NCBI GenBank assembly: GCA_019925095.2
Contig: CM034388.1
Span: 30,386,934-30,450,933 of the forward strand
Source of the DNA: Dendrolimus kikuchii
Taxonomy: Eukaryota; Arthropoda; Insecta; Lepidoptera; Lasiocampidae
Length of the DNA: 64,000 bases
Reading direction: 5' to 3'
Positions 31,468-41,579 of this stretch are shown here, one piece after another (the stretch's first letter is position 1; each line of letters begins with the position of its first letter). The notes under the pieces are model-generated. The model saw only the letters and a program-made list of their open reading frames with translations. It was not told where the DNA came from and did not search any database. The translations under genes were made by a program, and so were the position numbers.

Positions 31468-31675
31468 CTAGCTTTTGCCCACGACTTCGTCCGCGTGCAA
31501 TAGTTTAAAAAAAAGTAAGTTAAAAAAAAACAATTTTGAAACATTCTTCATTGGTGCTCCGCTCCTATTGGTATTATAAATGGGCTATCCAACACTGAAG
31601 ATTTTTTCAAATCAGACCAGTAGTTCCCGAGATTAGCGCGTTCAAGCAAACAACAAAGAAACAAAACACTTCAGA
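31468..31675 (-). mobile_element. Hel-A Helitron nested in Hel-C
   Basis: A|CTAGCTTTTGCCC at 31467/31468 and GA|T at 31675/31676. Hel-C copy 1 reads AATACGTGAAGC across the site, confirming insertion between adjacent bases without a target duplication. Confidence 0.78.
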
Positions 31676-31814
31676 TTAGAAACTTTGTACCTCCTTTTAC
31701 GAAAATTGCGTAGGCGGAGTAGTATGAAATTACGCACACCTGTATATAGAGAAGGAGTGCAGAATGCTAATTTTTTTTTAAACTATGCATATAAAATACA
31801 TTAAATCAATAATA

Positions 31815-32311
31815 GTACATTATGGTACTAGTGTGTAACATCGGTGATTACCGCCGAGGCGCCATTGAGACTCGAGCCGTAGGCGAGGGTCTTAAGAGAG
31901 CCTAGGACGATAACCATCAATACACACGTGTATCATACGACGTTTTTCAACACACTTGTGAATAAAATAACAACAAAAACTCATTTTATTTAGTACATAA
32001 AAAAAGTTATATATGAGTGAAAGTTTTATTTATTAAACCCGTACGAATTAAAATTATCTATTTAAATAAGAAGTTGCATGAAATGAGCAAGCAATAGGAA
32101 CATTAAATTATTTGTTCTATAGAACACGATCTTTTTTTTTGAATAAAAACTTTTTTAAGAACAAAGCAACTCAACCAATAAAATTTAAAAAAAAATCTAT
32201 AACTCACTAGTGAGTTATAATGTTTTTTTGTCACAGTTTGATTATGGGTGTCATTCTGTGCCTAATTGCGGTGACCATAGAGCCACTTTATGAGCAAGTG
32301 TGTTGAAAAAA
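31815..32311 (+). mobile_element. FB-3 element inside Hel-C, copy 2
   Basis: Same structure and same host position as at 15890, with TTTTTCAACACACTTG at 31943-31958 and its complement at 32295-32310. The insertion therefore predates the split of the two Hel-C copies and has travelled with them. Confidence 0.65.
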
Positions 32312-32466
32312 AACATTACACACACTACCATGAATTTACACACACGCCTATATACTCTTTTGTTTATTGTTAAAGTCAAATGAACAGTGTAGCTCTGTCG
32401 AAATCTGTGATTATAAAAGTGTAATCTTTGACAAACAACAAATAATGTTCCAACTTATGATTTAAA

Positions 32467-33208
32467 CTAGCTGTGTCCGCGACGTCGTCCGCGTGGAATT
32501 TGCTTTCATAACCCTCCGATTTTGAAACATTCTTCATTGGTGCTCCGCTCCTATTGGTTTTAGCGTGATGATATATAGCCTATAGCCTTCCTCGATAAAT
32601 GGGCTATCCAAAAATGAAGAATTTTTCAAATCAGACCACTAGTTCCTGAGATTAGCGCGATCAATCAAACAATATATTAGTATATTTGGCTACAACACTA
32701 ATACTTACATTTTAAATATCGCGATATCTTTTAAAAGAAACGTCCGAATTGAATAATTCAAAAAGTTCTAGAAAGGTATTGAATTCGTCTTGAATATGGA
32801 GTAATTTATTTTGATAAGGATTAATACCAAGATACAAAATAAAGAGCTTTTGAAGCGACGGCATTTTAATTATTTCAAAAAATAAAAGAAAATACTAATT
32901 GTGAGATAACTACAATAGTTAGACATATGGTTATGGGATATTTTTTGTAGACAATTATATGTTCTGCAAAGTGGTAGTGCATTCTTTTGTTCTATAATCA
33001 ATAGTTTTCGCAGCGCACGCCGTGTAAGGATTTTTTCGCGTCATTTTTTTTACACCTTAGATTACATTATTGGACTTTTAGTAAGGATTCCTAATTTTTT
33101 TGAAAATATAATATAGCTTATAGCCTTCCTCGATAAATTTACTATTCAACACTGAAAGAATTTTTCAAATCGGACCAGCGGTTCCTGAGATTACCGCGTT
33201 AGTACAGA
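32467..33208 (-). mobile_element. Hel-A/Hel-D composite Helitron nested in Hel-C
   Basis: 742 bases: Hel-A 3' end (CTAGCTGTGTCCGCG) at left, Hel-D body in the middle, and a TCTGTACTAACGCGG 5' end at right. The target reads TTTAAA|TTAATTATG; Hel-C copy 1 has this uninterrupted at 16553-16569. The composite organisation recurs at 41580-42350. Confidence 0.85.
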
Positions 33209-33248
33209 TTAATTATGTTCGAATTTCGACCGTTGGGCGACAACTAGT

Positions 33249-33555
33249 ACATAGAAATTCACGAATTAGCAGCGGCACGGTGGCGTGTCGGCGGTGCATT
33301 CTACACAAGAATCGCGTCGTATTGGGTCGCATCGGTTGTTAATAGTATGTTGCCAGCTTAATTATTTCCATCCGCCCACAGCGCCCTCCAGCCTTCGCAC
33401 TCCGAACACGTTGGTTTCCCCGAAAGTGAAAAGTTAATTTGTTATTCTGCAAAAGTATTTCATAGGAACTCGTGAATCGAGTTTAACTGTATAATAACGC
33501 CGCGAATTTCATATTAAATGTAATTAATTAAGTTATTAATCATTTTCAGTTGAAA
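33249..33555. other. Unassigned sequence
   Basis: A CpG-richer stretch (33265-33430: GGCACGGTGGCGTGTCGGCG, CAGCGCCCTCCAGCC) without coding potential or window repeats. It could be host regulatory DNA but nothing shows this. Confidence 0.3.
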
Positions 33556-33559
33556 ATAC

Positions 33560-33846
33560 TTTTTCTTTATTGAACGAGTTCAGTAGACAGGCATACGGTC
33601 CACTTGATGGAAAGCGGTTACCATCGCCTATGGACATTTGCAACAGCAAAGTTGCTACAAATGCGCTGCTACTCTCTTAAGGGAAACTGGAACCTGGCTA
33701 CTAATGCCGGAACACAAATCAAGGTTGTTATGGCAGCATACTCTAGACCAACGGTGGTAGCCACCCAGTAGGGTAAACACCCTGGCTGTTCGTTCTTTTG
33801 TCGCCTCTTACGACAGGCCGCAAGAAATTGTATTCTTTCTCCGCTA
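33560..33846 (-). mobile_element. S1 SINE-like repeat, copy 14 (diverged)
   Basis: Minus-strand copy with several changes, including loss of the CCCGGCCGC block near its head and of part of the TACCACCTGG block. It ends at CTTTCTCCG without the GTGCAGGAA head. Confidence 0.85.
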
Positions 33847-33913
33847 GAGCATTGATCGTAGCGAGTTTAGGTCTTTTCTCCAGTCATCTAACTGTTCTCG
33901 TGGATCGTCGAGT

Positions 33914-34680
33914 GTACATATACATACATATTATCACGCCTTTTTCCCATGGGGGTAGGCAGAGACTATAGATTTCCACTTACGACGATTCTGAGAATCA
34001 ACTTTCGCTTCATCTACTTTCATTAACCTCTTCATACATGCACGTTTATTTGATATGCTTTTTCCCTGACCTCGTTTTAACACTTCTGTTATTTGATCAT
34101 GGTGTGTACGTCGTGGTCTACCATTCACAATACTGTCATACACTTGTTCTGTGATTCTAATTTCATCCATCCTCTCTACGTGCCCAAACCACCTTAACAT
34201 TCCTTTTTCAACTCTTGTTATTACATCTTCTTTCAATCCACAACGTTCCGTTATTACAATGTTCCGTGTCATATCATTCATGCTTACCTCACATATACTT
34301 CTCAAAGCTCTCATTTCAACTGCATTTATTCTACTTTCATGCTTCTTCTGCCACACCCAACTTTCACTGCCGTACATTAGTGTTGGCACCAACACCCCTT
34401 GATGGACAGCCAAGCGTGCCTTTACAGACACTTTTTGGCTTTTCATAAATGAGTTTAGCGCTCCATTCACCTTATTACCTGCAATTACTCTTCTTTCGAT
34501 GTCACTTTCATGCTTTCCGTCCCTAGTAAATATGCGCCCTGCTTCTTCTGCCACACCCAACTTTCACTGCCGTACATTAGTGTTGGCACCAACACCTCTT
34601 GATGGACAGCCAAACGTGCCTTTACAGACACTTTTTGGCTTTTCATAAAAGAGTTTAGCGCTCCATTCACCTTTCGCCAC
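33914..34680 (-). mobile_element. RTE-3 retrotransposon with internal duplication
   Basis: The minus-strand frame carries SDIERRVIAGNKVNGALN, YGSESWVWQKKHESRINAVE, MLRWFGHVERMDEIRITEQV and a final VSAYPHGKKA before TGATAA and ATATGTATGTATATGTA. Homologous to RTE-1 but clearly distinct. A 134-base segment (34340-34473) is repeated at 34540-34673 with about three differences, so the 5' part is present twice. Confidence 0.85.
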
Positions 34681-34854
34681 CATTCGTCGAGTTTACAGTA
34701 CATATATCTCAGGTGAATAAAGTGGGTAGAGCAAGTCCACAGTGCGTTACAAGAACTTAGTATTAAATCATCGAATCAGTACGGGTAAAGGTAGTATGAT
34801 TTCCAATGGATACACTACCTACTATTAACCACTCAGATGCAAATGAAGTGTATA

Positions 34855-34988
34855 CTAGACGACGTCGTCCGCGTGGAATTTGCTTTCAAAACCCTCCGAT
34901 TTTGAAACATTCTTCATTGGTGCTCCGCTCCTATTGGTCTTAGCGTGATGATATATAGCCTATAGCCTTCCTCGATAAATGGGCTATC
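34855..34988 (-). mobile_element. Hel-A Helitron 3' part
   Basis: A|CTAGACGACGTCGTCCGCG through ATAAATGGGCTATC, where it is cut off by the start of the 375-bp duplicated block. Confidence 0.75.
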
Positions 34989-35363
34989 CTTGTGTAAAGG
35001 AGATGGTCTCGTAAGGAGTACTTATAAGCCTAAGTCTAATCCTGTAAGGAGAAACATTTATTATATATCTTAAGCTAACCAATAATAGAGAGAATAATTT
35101 ATATTGCGTTTAATTTGGGAGAGATTTTTCTACTGTTTATTAAAGTAGAGATTTATCAAAGCTTATCTCTTGTAAATTTTATTACATTACTAGCTGTGCC
35201 CGCGACGTCGTCTATTGATGTTAGCGTGATGATATATAGCCTATAGCCTTCCTCGATAAATGGGCTATCCAACACTGAAAGAATTTTTCAAATCAGACCA
35301 GTAGTTCCTGAGATTAGCGCGTGTAAACAAACAAACTCTTCAGCTTTACAATATTAGTATAGA
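34989..35363. repeat. 375-bp duplicated block (partner 4268-4643)
   Basis: Holds a Hel-A Helitron (35190-35363, bounded by A|CTAG and GA|T) plus the same 3' flanking 200 bases as at 4268. The join to the preceding Hel-A piece is at CTTGTG. Confidence 0.85.
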
Positions 35364-35644
35364 TAAGTAGACGCATACGACTTTTGTAAGTAGAGAAAAT
35401 GTCGACACGGATACGTTTTCAAGAAGACTTTATTTATTAGTGTTACCACTCTAAGAAACATAAATTGAGCAACCTTTTAGTGTTGCCATATGAATATTGG
35501 TTTAGTGCCACCTCGCGACTCCTTATCGTAGACAAGATGCTTCACGTCATTTAACTTTTTTGTTCACTTAGGCGCTATCTGTATTTTCATTGGTCTGAGA
35601 TAACTATACAAAATGTAAATAAAATTGAAGTGTCTCTTTGTAAG

Positions 35645-35873
35645 GTCAAAATAGAAGTTTGAAAAAAGTCCGGGGGATAATTCGGATCAGGAGATTCCGA
35701 AAATGCAATTTTTAGAATTTTTATCTGTCTGTCTGAATGTTCCGGCTAATCTCTGAAGCGGCTGGAGAGATTTTGACGGGACTTTCGCTGACATGTAGGC
35801 GATGTCATAATGAGTAACTTGAGCTACTTTTAAAATTAGGGTTCCGCGAAAATGAATCCACAGGCACAGCTAG
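35645..35873 (+). mobile_element. Hel-E Helitron, copy 2
   Basis: CAGGAGATTCCGAAAATGCA, ATGTTCCGGCTAATCTCTGA, then GGCACAG and CTAG|T at 35870-35874. The stretch 35365-35644 to its left is unassigned. Confidence 0.65.
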
Positions 35874-36360
35874 TGCATAAATAAATTTCGTTTACATACT
35901 CGTGCTGCCCACTTCCCTCGCCGATTTCCTTCTCGCTGTCGTGGAAGTAGACATAATGTAAACAAAGCATTATACTTTACAAATAGGAAAGAAACACGTC
36001 CTCCTGCAATAAATCTCTGAGAGTCGTGCAAGTAATTCGTTGAACACAGATGCAATTTAGATAATGGTCGGCGACGCCATTTTCTTTGGGCGTAATTGAA
36101 ATTGCAAATTCAAGTGAGAATTTATCAGACGCACCTCGAATGGAAGGCTTCGTTATGATTTACAAACAGCCGCTCCTCTCACCAAAATTGTATATATATA
36201 AGGCTGTTACTAAGTAAGAGATATTACTTTTAGGACAAAAACACAATTTTTACCTATTATTATTCTACTTGAAGCTAGCAATTGCAAAACAACATAAACT
36301 GCTACATCTGTGTATCTGAAGACCAAAGGCCATAAAATAATAGGTTTAAAAAAAAAACTA
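35874..36360. other. Unassigned sequence
   Basis: No gene or repeat recognised. A 15-mer GCGACGCCATTTTCT at 36071-36085 recurs exactly at 47095-47109. Confidence 0.35.
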
Positions 36361-36362
36361 AA

Positions 36363-36668
36363 AAATACGCTTTTATGAAAACGCTGAAAATCCAACTAAA
36401 AAATAGAAAATAAATTTTAATAAATTTGAATTATAAATAGTGTAAGAAAAGATGATTTTATTGTAAAAACAGCGTGGGCTGCTTTTCAGGATATTATCAA
36501 AATAACCCTTCTACTCATATCTGTCCATAAAATATTTATAACCATTGATACCATGCACCCCACGATTTTTTTTACAATAAAATCATTTTTTCTTACACTA
36601 TTTTTAATTCAAATTTATTAAAATTTATTTTCTATTTTTTAGTTGGATTTTCTATAAAAGCGAATTTT
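36363..36668. mobile_element. FB-1 foldback element
   Basis: Arms of about 110 bases (36363-36474 and 36555-36668) are inverted copies with few mismatches, carrying AAAATCCAACTAAAAAATAG and AGTGTAAGAAAA.ATGATTTT, around an 80-base loop. The left arm has a small insertion (GAAAACGCT). MITE-like; no transposase and no clear target duplication. Confidence 0.7.
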
Positions 36669-36799
36669 TAAATATTTTTTTTAAATTATCATTTATTTTT
36701 CATTTTTTAGTGATTATTTAGTGATTTAATTCCCTTCTCCGTGGAAACTTTGAAAAAAGAATTAAATACACTCTTATGATAAAATGGAACGTTATGTAA

Positions 36800-37112
36800 A
36801 AATAAGCTTTTTTAAAAAGGTTTTTAAATACAAGCTTTTGAGATCCTAGATATCATGTAGCAGCAAAGTGATAGCCAAGACAAGTAAAACGAGCCCAAAC
36901 ACGACGGGTCTATGTTGTTTAGTACAGGAGTTCCTATGGCCATCTTCCGACTCCATCATCAGATCAGCTCCATGGTACCGTATTATTGCATTGTCACGCG
37001 ATATACACATACGTGCAAAATTTCAGCTCAATCGGAAAGCGGGAAGTCGATCAAATTTAACTTGAAAGATTCCGTTACATACTAACATACGTATGAAGCT
37101 AATAAAAGCGTA
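36800..37112 (+). repeat. U7 repeat, copy 1
   Basis: GCTTTTTTAAAAAGGTTTTT, then CATCATCAGATCAGCTCCAT and AAAATTTCAGCTCAATCGGA, ending in an AATAAAAGCGT tail. The second half recurs at 50581-50735, the first 40 bases at 51300. Looks like a non-LTR 3' end. Confidence 0.6.
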
Positions 37113-37470
37113 TTAAAAATGTAAAAGTGGCGTGACACTGACCGGCGATTATCCCTGTCTACACCATATAATAATGAACCCAAGGACAAGCCCCGGCGAG
37201 TGTAGAACTATTGTGGGAAATGAGGACAAAAAGTACCGGGCTATTGGGGTGAACTGCTAGTGGTACTGGTGGTCTGGGAATATGGGGACTATGGCGTCTG
37301 CCCGTCGCAATGTTCAGGGAACATGGAAAAATAGGCAGACGGTGACTCGCCACTCCCTGCATGGGCCCCAAGAAATGCCAAAGGGCTTGTACGTGTTAGC
37401 CTTCCCATGGCCCCATGGCAGCCCTCCAAATGTCCGGGCCATTTTTATGGCCCGTGGTCTTCAAAGACAT
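37113..37470 (+). repeat. U1 repeat, copy 2, with inverted end
   Basis: The U1 middle is followed directly by an inverted U1 left end: CATGGCAGCCCTCCAAATGT then CCATTTTTATGGCCCGTGGTC is the complement of the left end seen at 11203. Suggests terminal foldback or rearrangement. Confidence 0.65.
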
Positions 37471-38035
37471 ACATTAGATTTTATTAGTTTAGATCGACGA
37501 GACCAAAAGGTAGAAGACTAGAACAACCATAGCAACTTCCTAAAGCTATCAATAGAAGTGACTTTCCGTGGTTAAAGTTATAAGGTCGCGTGACTGATTC
37601 TAATTCGATATAACATAATTTATAGAAGGCGGGTAATTTGTTGGCTTCCAGGGGAAATTACCTGGAAAATGTGCCAATATCATAACATATTCTGCTAAAA
37701 TTGTAGTCTATAGAAGATTATTATATTGACCCATAAACTATTACAGCAAAGATATGCAGAGCAGTCAAAGCTTTAAGGTCTATTCAAATCTACAAACATT
37801 ACTTATCAAACCTAGAAACAGTACTAACTTAGATAACAAAACGGTACATTTTAAAGATGACATCTTAAGGATAAACGGCGTATCCGACAGGCTTTCTTTT
37901 GCCCGCTTTATTCTGAGAACTAGGGGCTCGGTCCTATTTTGGTCGTCTGAAATTTACTTATAAATCTTAGAACCGATTGAGCGGTGAGTCATGTTAATTA
38001 AATCTTTTTCTTGGTTAAATTTCATATATCATACA
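37471..38035. other. Unassigned sequence
   Basis: AT-rich DNA; the 69-residue frame at 37754-37963 has no recognised domain. Confidence 0.35.
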
Positions 38036-38039
38036 TGTA

Positions 38040-38870
38040 TGTCAGACATTTGGAGGGCTTGCGTGGGGCCATGGAAAGGCCAACACGTAGAGGCCCCTTG
38101 ACAAATTTAATGTAAATATGGCGTGACACTGACCGGCGATTATCCTTGTTTACACCATAATGCACCCAAGGACAAGCCCCGACCAGTGTAGGACTATTGT
38201 GGAAAATGAGGACAAAAAGTACCGAGCTATTGGGGTGAACTGCTAGTGGTACTGGGGGTCTGGGAATATGGGGACTATGGCGTCTGCCCGTCGCAATATT
38301 CAGGGAACATGGAAAAATTTGCAGACGGTGACTCGCCACTCCCTGCATGGACCCCAAAAAATGTCATAGAAGACAGGGGCAACATGGGTGTAAGTGGCTA
38401 AGGGGTGTAGAGAGGTGGGCTGTAGATTCACCGAAGCTACTTCTGACGTGATGCCATTTATCACTTCCATCCCTGGAGCTTGAGTCTTAGCTCTAGCGAT
38501 CTCCATTCCGTGCCGGCTGGCTAAGGCAAGCATGGAGGTGGGGGCCTTACCTCGGCCCCCGGAGTCAGGTACGAGGTATCGATACTCACCCAAGGCTTCG
38601 CCACAAAGCCCCCCTGCGAGTTCTTATTATTTATTATTTAATTAACAAAATTGGGTCGTTTTGGTCTTACGCCAAAAAGATTTGCTTTGAAAATCAGCCT
38701 TGTATCGGATATAATTCCGCCACAGCAATATGCTAAGTGCAAACCTTGTTTGCTGAAAATGCGGTGTACAAATTCTCAAAATAAGCTCTGTGTATAATAA
38801 TGTTTAACGAATGTAATTACGTCGTTATTTCTCCAAAGAATTCTTTCTTTCTGCATGTCTGCGTAAACGA
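38040..38870 (+). repeat. U1 repeat, copy 3
   Basis: Most complete U1 copy, lacking only the extreme left end. Includes the CTCGGCCCCCGGAGTCAGGT block lost from copy 1 and ends near AATTCTTTCTTTC. Confidence 0.72.
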
Positions 38871-38989
38871 GAGAAGCTGTTTGGAAGAACGTGTATTTAT
38901 TTATTCTCAAAAATTTTACATTTTTTTTAAATATACATATAAAGATATTTTTTTATAAAAAAATAGATAACATTATTCTTTTATAAAAA

Positions 38990-39546
38990 TATATCAAAAA
39001 TAAAATACATATTCAATAAAAAAATATAAAATCTTGCATCTCATCGCCAGCGGGGCCTGGGGTCCAAACTACCGATGGTTATGGCTCCAGAGACAGGAAC
39101 CTCCTCACAATTCGTGCCGTGTCCAAGAGTGCTGCCTTCTGTATCTGGCCCTTCACCCAGCTTCCCAGCGAAAGCCTCTCTAGATGACGGTCGAGGCTTT
39201 TCGCTATAAGACCATTGACGGTAACAACTATCGGCACAATGCTCGTTGACTCCAGACGCCACATAGCCGTAACCTCGTGAGCAAGATCCAAGTATTTACT
39301 TAGTTTTTCTTTTTCTTTCTTCACGAGGTTATCGTCATGTGGGATACTGATGTCAACGAGTATTGCTCGCCGTGCAGATCGATCTATTATCACGATATCA
39401 GGCTTATTGGCTACAATAGTCCTGTCCGTGATAACTGATCGATCCCAGTAGAGCGTGGCACGACTGTTTTCAAGAACTGGCTCCGGCGAGTACTGGTAAT
39501 AAGGCACCTCCGTTTCCACAAGAAATTTACAACGGGAAATAGGCAT
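38990..39546 (-). pseudogene. RLE-2 LINE C-terminal fragment
   Basis: A 155-residue minus-strand frame (39079-39546): LYWDRSVITDRTIVANKPD, then PD-(14)-D within KPDIVIIDRSARRAILVDIS, a lysine-rich stretch (LVKKEKEKLSKY) and STSIVPIVVTVNGLIAKSL. Such C-termini occur in invertebrate LINEs, and the PD...D spacing fits a restriction-like endonuclease. Zinc finger and RT parts are missing. The frame is open but 5'-truncated. 39547-39802 holds nothing recognised. Confidence 0.75.
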
Positions 39547-39802
39547 TATGATGCGGCTTCAACTGAGATAATGTTACAGATATAGTATGCCGTTTCACGC
39601 AGCTATCGCTATGGATGTGATTCGTTAATGCGACATTGTTAATGGCGTTAAATGTGTCTCTTTTCTTTCATCTTCTCCCGACCTTTACTATGGTCTGGGT
39701 GTTAGGGATCAGCTCAAGAGAAGTCCTTTGTATATTACCGGTAACACAAGCTTAATTTGGGGATATACAATTTGTGTGTTTGTCTGCCGATTATTATATT
39801 AT

Positions 39803-40159
39803 AAAACTTGAGAGGTGTCAAGGAACACCCGGATGGAACGAAATTCCTTTCGATTAATTAGCGAAGGAATTGTAATATTTTTTTTAAAGTTATAATAAAA
39901 AATATATATATTATGTACAAAAAACCTGTATACACTCAACAAAAATAATCGTCGCGACACCACACTGTTCAATGCGAAAGAGAAAGACGAAACGAAAATA
40001 ACTGGCTTGCGTTCTATGAGAGAGAGAGACAGACAGAGAAACACGCGCACGCCGCACGGCTTACAACTATAGCAAAAAGTGTCATTACAACTTTTGCTCT
40101 TCATTTTTTCCGTCTAGCCCCCGTTCGCAACGCGCGATAAGCAACTTCGTTCCAATAAA
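39803..40159. mobile_element. U2 element, copy 2
   Basis: AAAACTTGAGAGGTGTCAAG to AACTTCGTTCCAATAA, uninterrupted. About 130 bases (TTTTTTTAAAGTTATAAT... to CGTTCTATGAG) replace the shorter middle of copy 1. Confidence 0.7.
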
Positions 40160-40311
40160 GTATTTAAGGTCAGCATAATCTGTCTTTTCCTTCCACACTC
40201 CTCGATTATGACATAAGTCCTACGAGTATGTCACGCCACAAATCATCATATCATCCTTCAAACGACCCATCCATCTCTTTTTGGTCTACCTTTACAAACT
40301 AATGTATATAC

Positions 40312-40926
40312 AATTATACACGAGTAAGAGAGTTGGTCTGAAAGAGAGTGTCGGGGTGAAGGTAAGGAAAGGAATGCTCCGGTGGTTCGGGCATGTAGAA
40401 AGAATGCAAGATGAAAGAATGACTAAACAGATATACAATGCAAAAGTGGATGGACGCAGAAGTCGAACAGTAGGCTATTTGGGTTGATTCTGGTTGGATG
40501 GAGGCTGGAACTGAAAATCAGCGCTGTGTTAGCTCTTAACACAGCATAATGCTGAGTTTCCAGCCTCATTGCCATGAATTTTATGTACATACATACATTT
40601 CTGAAACTGTATGTATTTGTTTGTAAAAATCCTTGTATTTTATGTATGCGCATTTATATGTGACAATAAATATTTTTCTTTCTTTCTTTTAAGTCGTGGA
40701 AGGCCACGACACACCTTCCATGATCGAAGTGATCGTGTACTAGCAGAAGGTGATGTCAGGAGCCTTAAGAACAGACGAGCGTGCATGACAAGAGCTACGA
40801 TTATATATTACTATGTCAAAGAAGCAAGTGAGGTGTGTAAGAATAAGCCTGAATGGCGTTCTGTTGTTCGTGCCTACCCCGCAAACGAACTGGCGTGAAG
40901 TTATGTATGTATGTAATTATACACGA
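40312..40926 (+). mobile_element. RTE-1 copy with a nested retroelement
   Basis: AATTATACACGA at 40312-40323 and 40915-40926. RTE-1 coding resumes after the insert at 40466-40690. A small rearrangement (ACGATTATATATTACTATG for ATGAATG) near 40797 adds a few codons. Confidence 0.9.
40466..40690 (+). mobile_element. 225-bp (CTTT)n-tailed insert within RTE-1
   Basis: Flanked by AAGTCG at 40460-40465 and 40691-40696. Contains an imperfect hairpin (GAGGCTGGAACTGAAAATCA ... TGCTGAGTTTCCAGCCTC; GCTGTGTTA/TAACACAGC) and ends ACAATAAATATTTTTCTTTC. Tail and TSD suggest a retroposed short element. Family unknown. Confidence 0.75.
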
Positions 40927-40984
40927 ATGTGTAATGTATATAATAGGGAATGTTCTGAGGAGCTGTTTGGTATCTACGTCGCCA

Positions 40985-41302
40985 TTTGACCACCGCATTG
41001 CTCGCCGGCGACTGGGAGTTTATCCAAACTTCTTTGATACCTGGACGTTATCCTTTGTACGTGGCGCTCGCTCCTTTATGACATACGTGAGCAAGCTGTG
41101 AAATGAGCTCCCTCCCGCGGTTTTCCCAGAGCGCTACAATATGGGGCTCTTTAAAAAGGGCGTAAATTGGTTTTTAAAGTCTCAACGAGGTAGGCAACGC
41201 GTCGGCTCCCTTAGTGTTGCAGATGCCCATGCGCGACGGTAGTCACTTGCCATCAAATGGACCCGTTTGCCAGTTTACCTAAAAGCAAACATTTAAAAAA
41301 AT
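40985..41302 (+). mobile_element. CRJ-3 LINE C-terminus and S1-like tail
   Basis: Two adjoining frames give ARSFMTYVSKLWNELPPAVF and PERYNMGLFKKGVNWFL, typical of CR1/Jockey-like ORF2 ends (W-N-x-LP-x-x-VFP). After the stop, GTGTTGCAGATGCCCATGCG and CACTTGCCATCAAATGG closely parallel the S1 tail. 5'-truncated. 41303-41579 is unassigned. Confidence 0.75.
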
Positions 41303-41579
41303 GTACTATAATGGCTATGCGTTAACAGCGTTATTTTCTCTAACGCAGATGAAGCCACAGACTGTACTTGACGTATCTGGTAATTATGTAGAAGCAACTA
41401 TTCGCTATATTTACTTTCATCGCACTGTAAATAACAGAAGTATCAAATTTGTTTAAACTCTGTACTAATTCAGCTTTACGAAGTGATACGGCTGTTACCG
41501 ACGCGAAAGTCTGGCGCCGCCATTAATTACCCGAGAGTGTATGTGTTTCTCATTTGTCGATGTCATTTTATAACATTAA

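Larger units (their letters stand above)
31452..33247 (+). mobile_element. Hel-C Helitron, copy 2, with three nested elements
   Basis: A|TCATTATATTAATAC start and 3' hairpin region TTCGAATTTCGACC, then CTAG|T at 33244-33248. Nested inside: Hel-A (31468-31675), FB-3 (about 31815-32311) and the Hel-A/Hel-D composite (32467-33208). Stripped of these, it aligns with 15460-16600. Confidence 0.85.

Noticed and set aside
34989..35363. Large segmental duplication linking the 4-kb and 35-kb regions
   Set aside because: Homology stops at 375 bases on both sides, so a Helitron-related copying event is the simpler reading.
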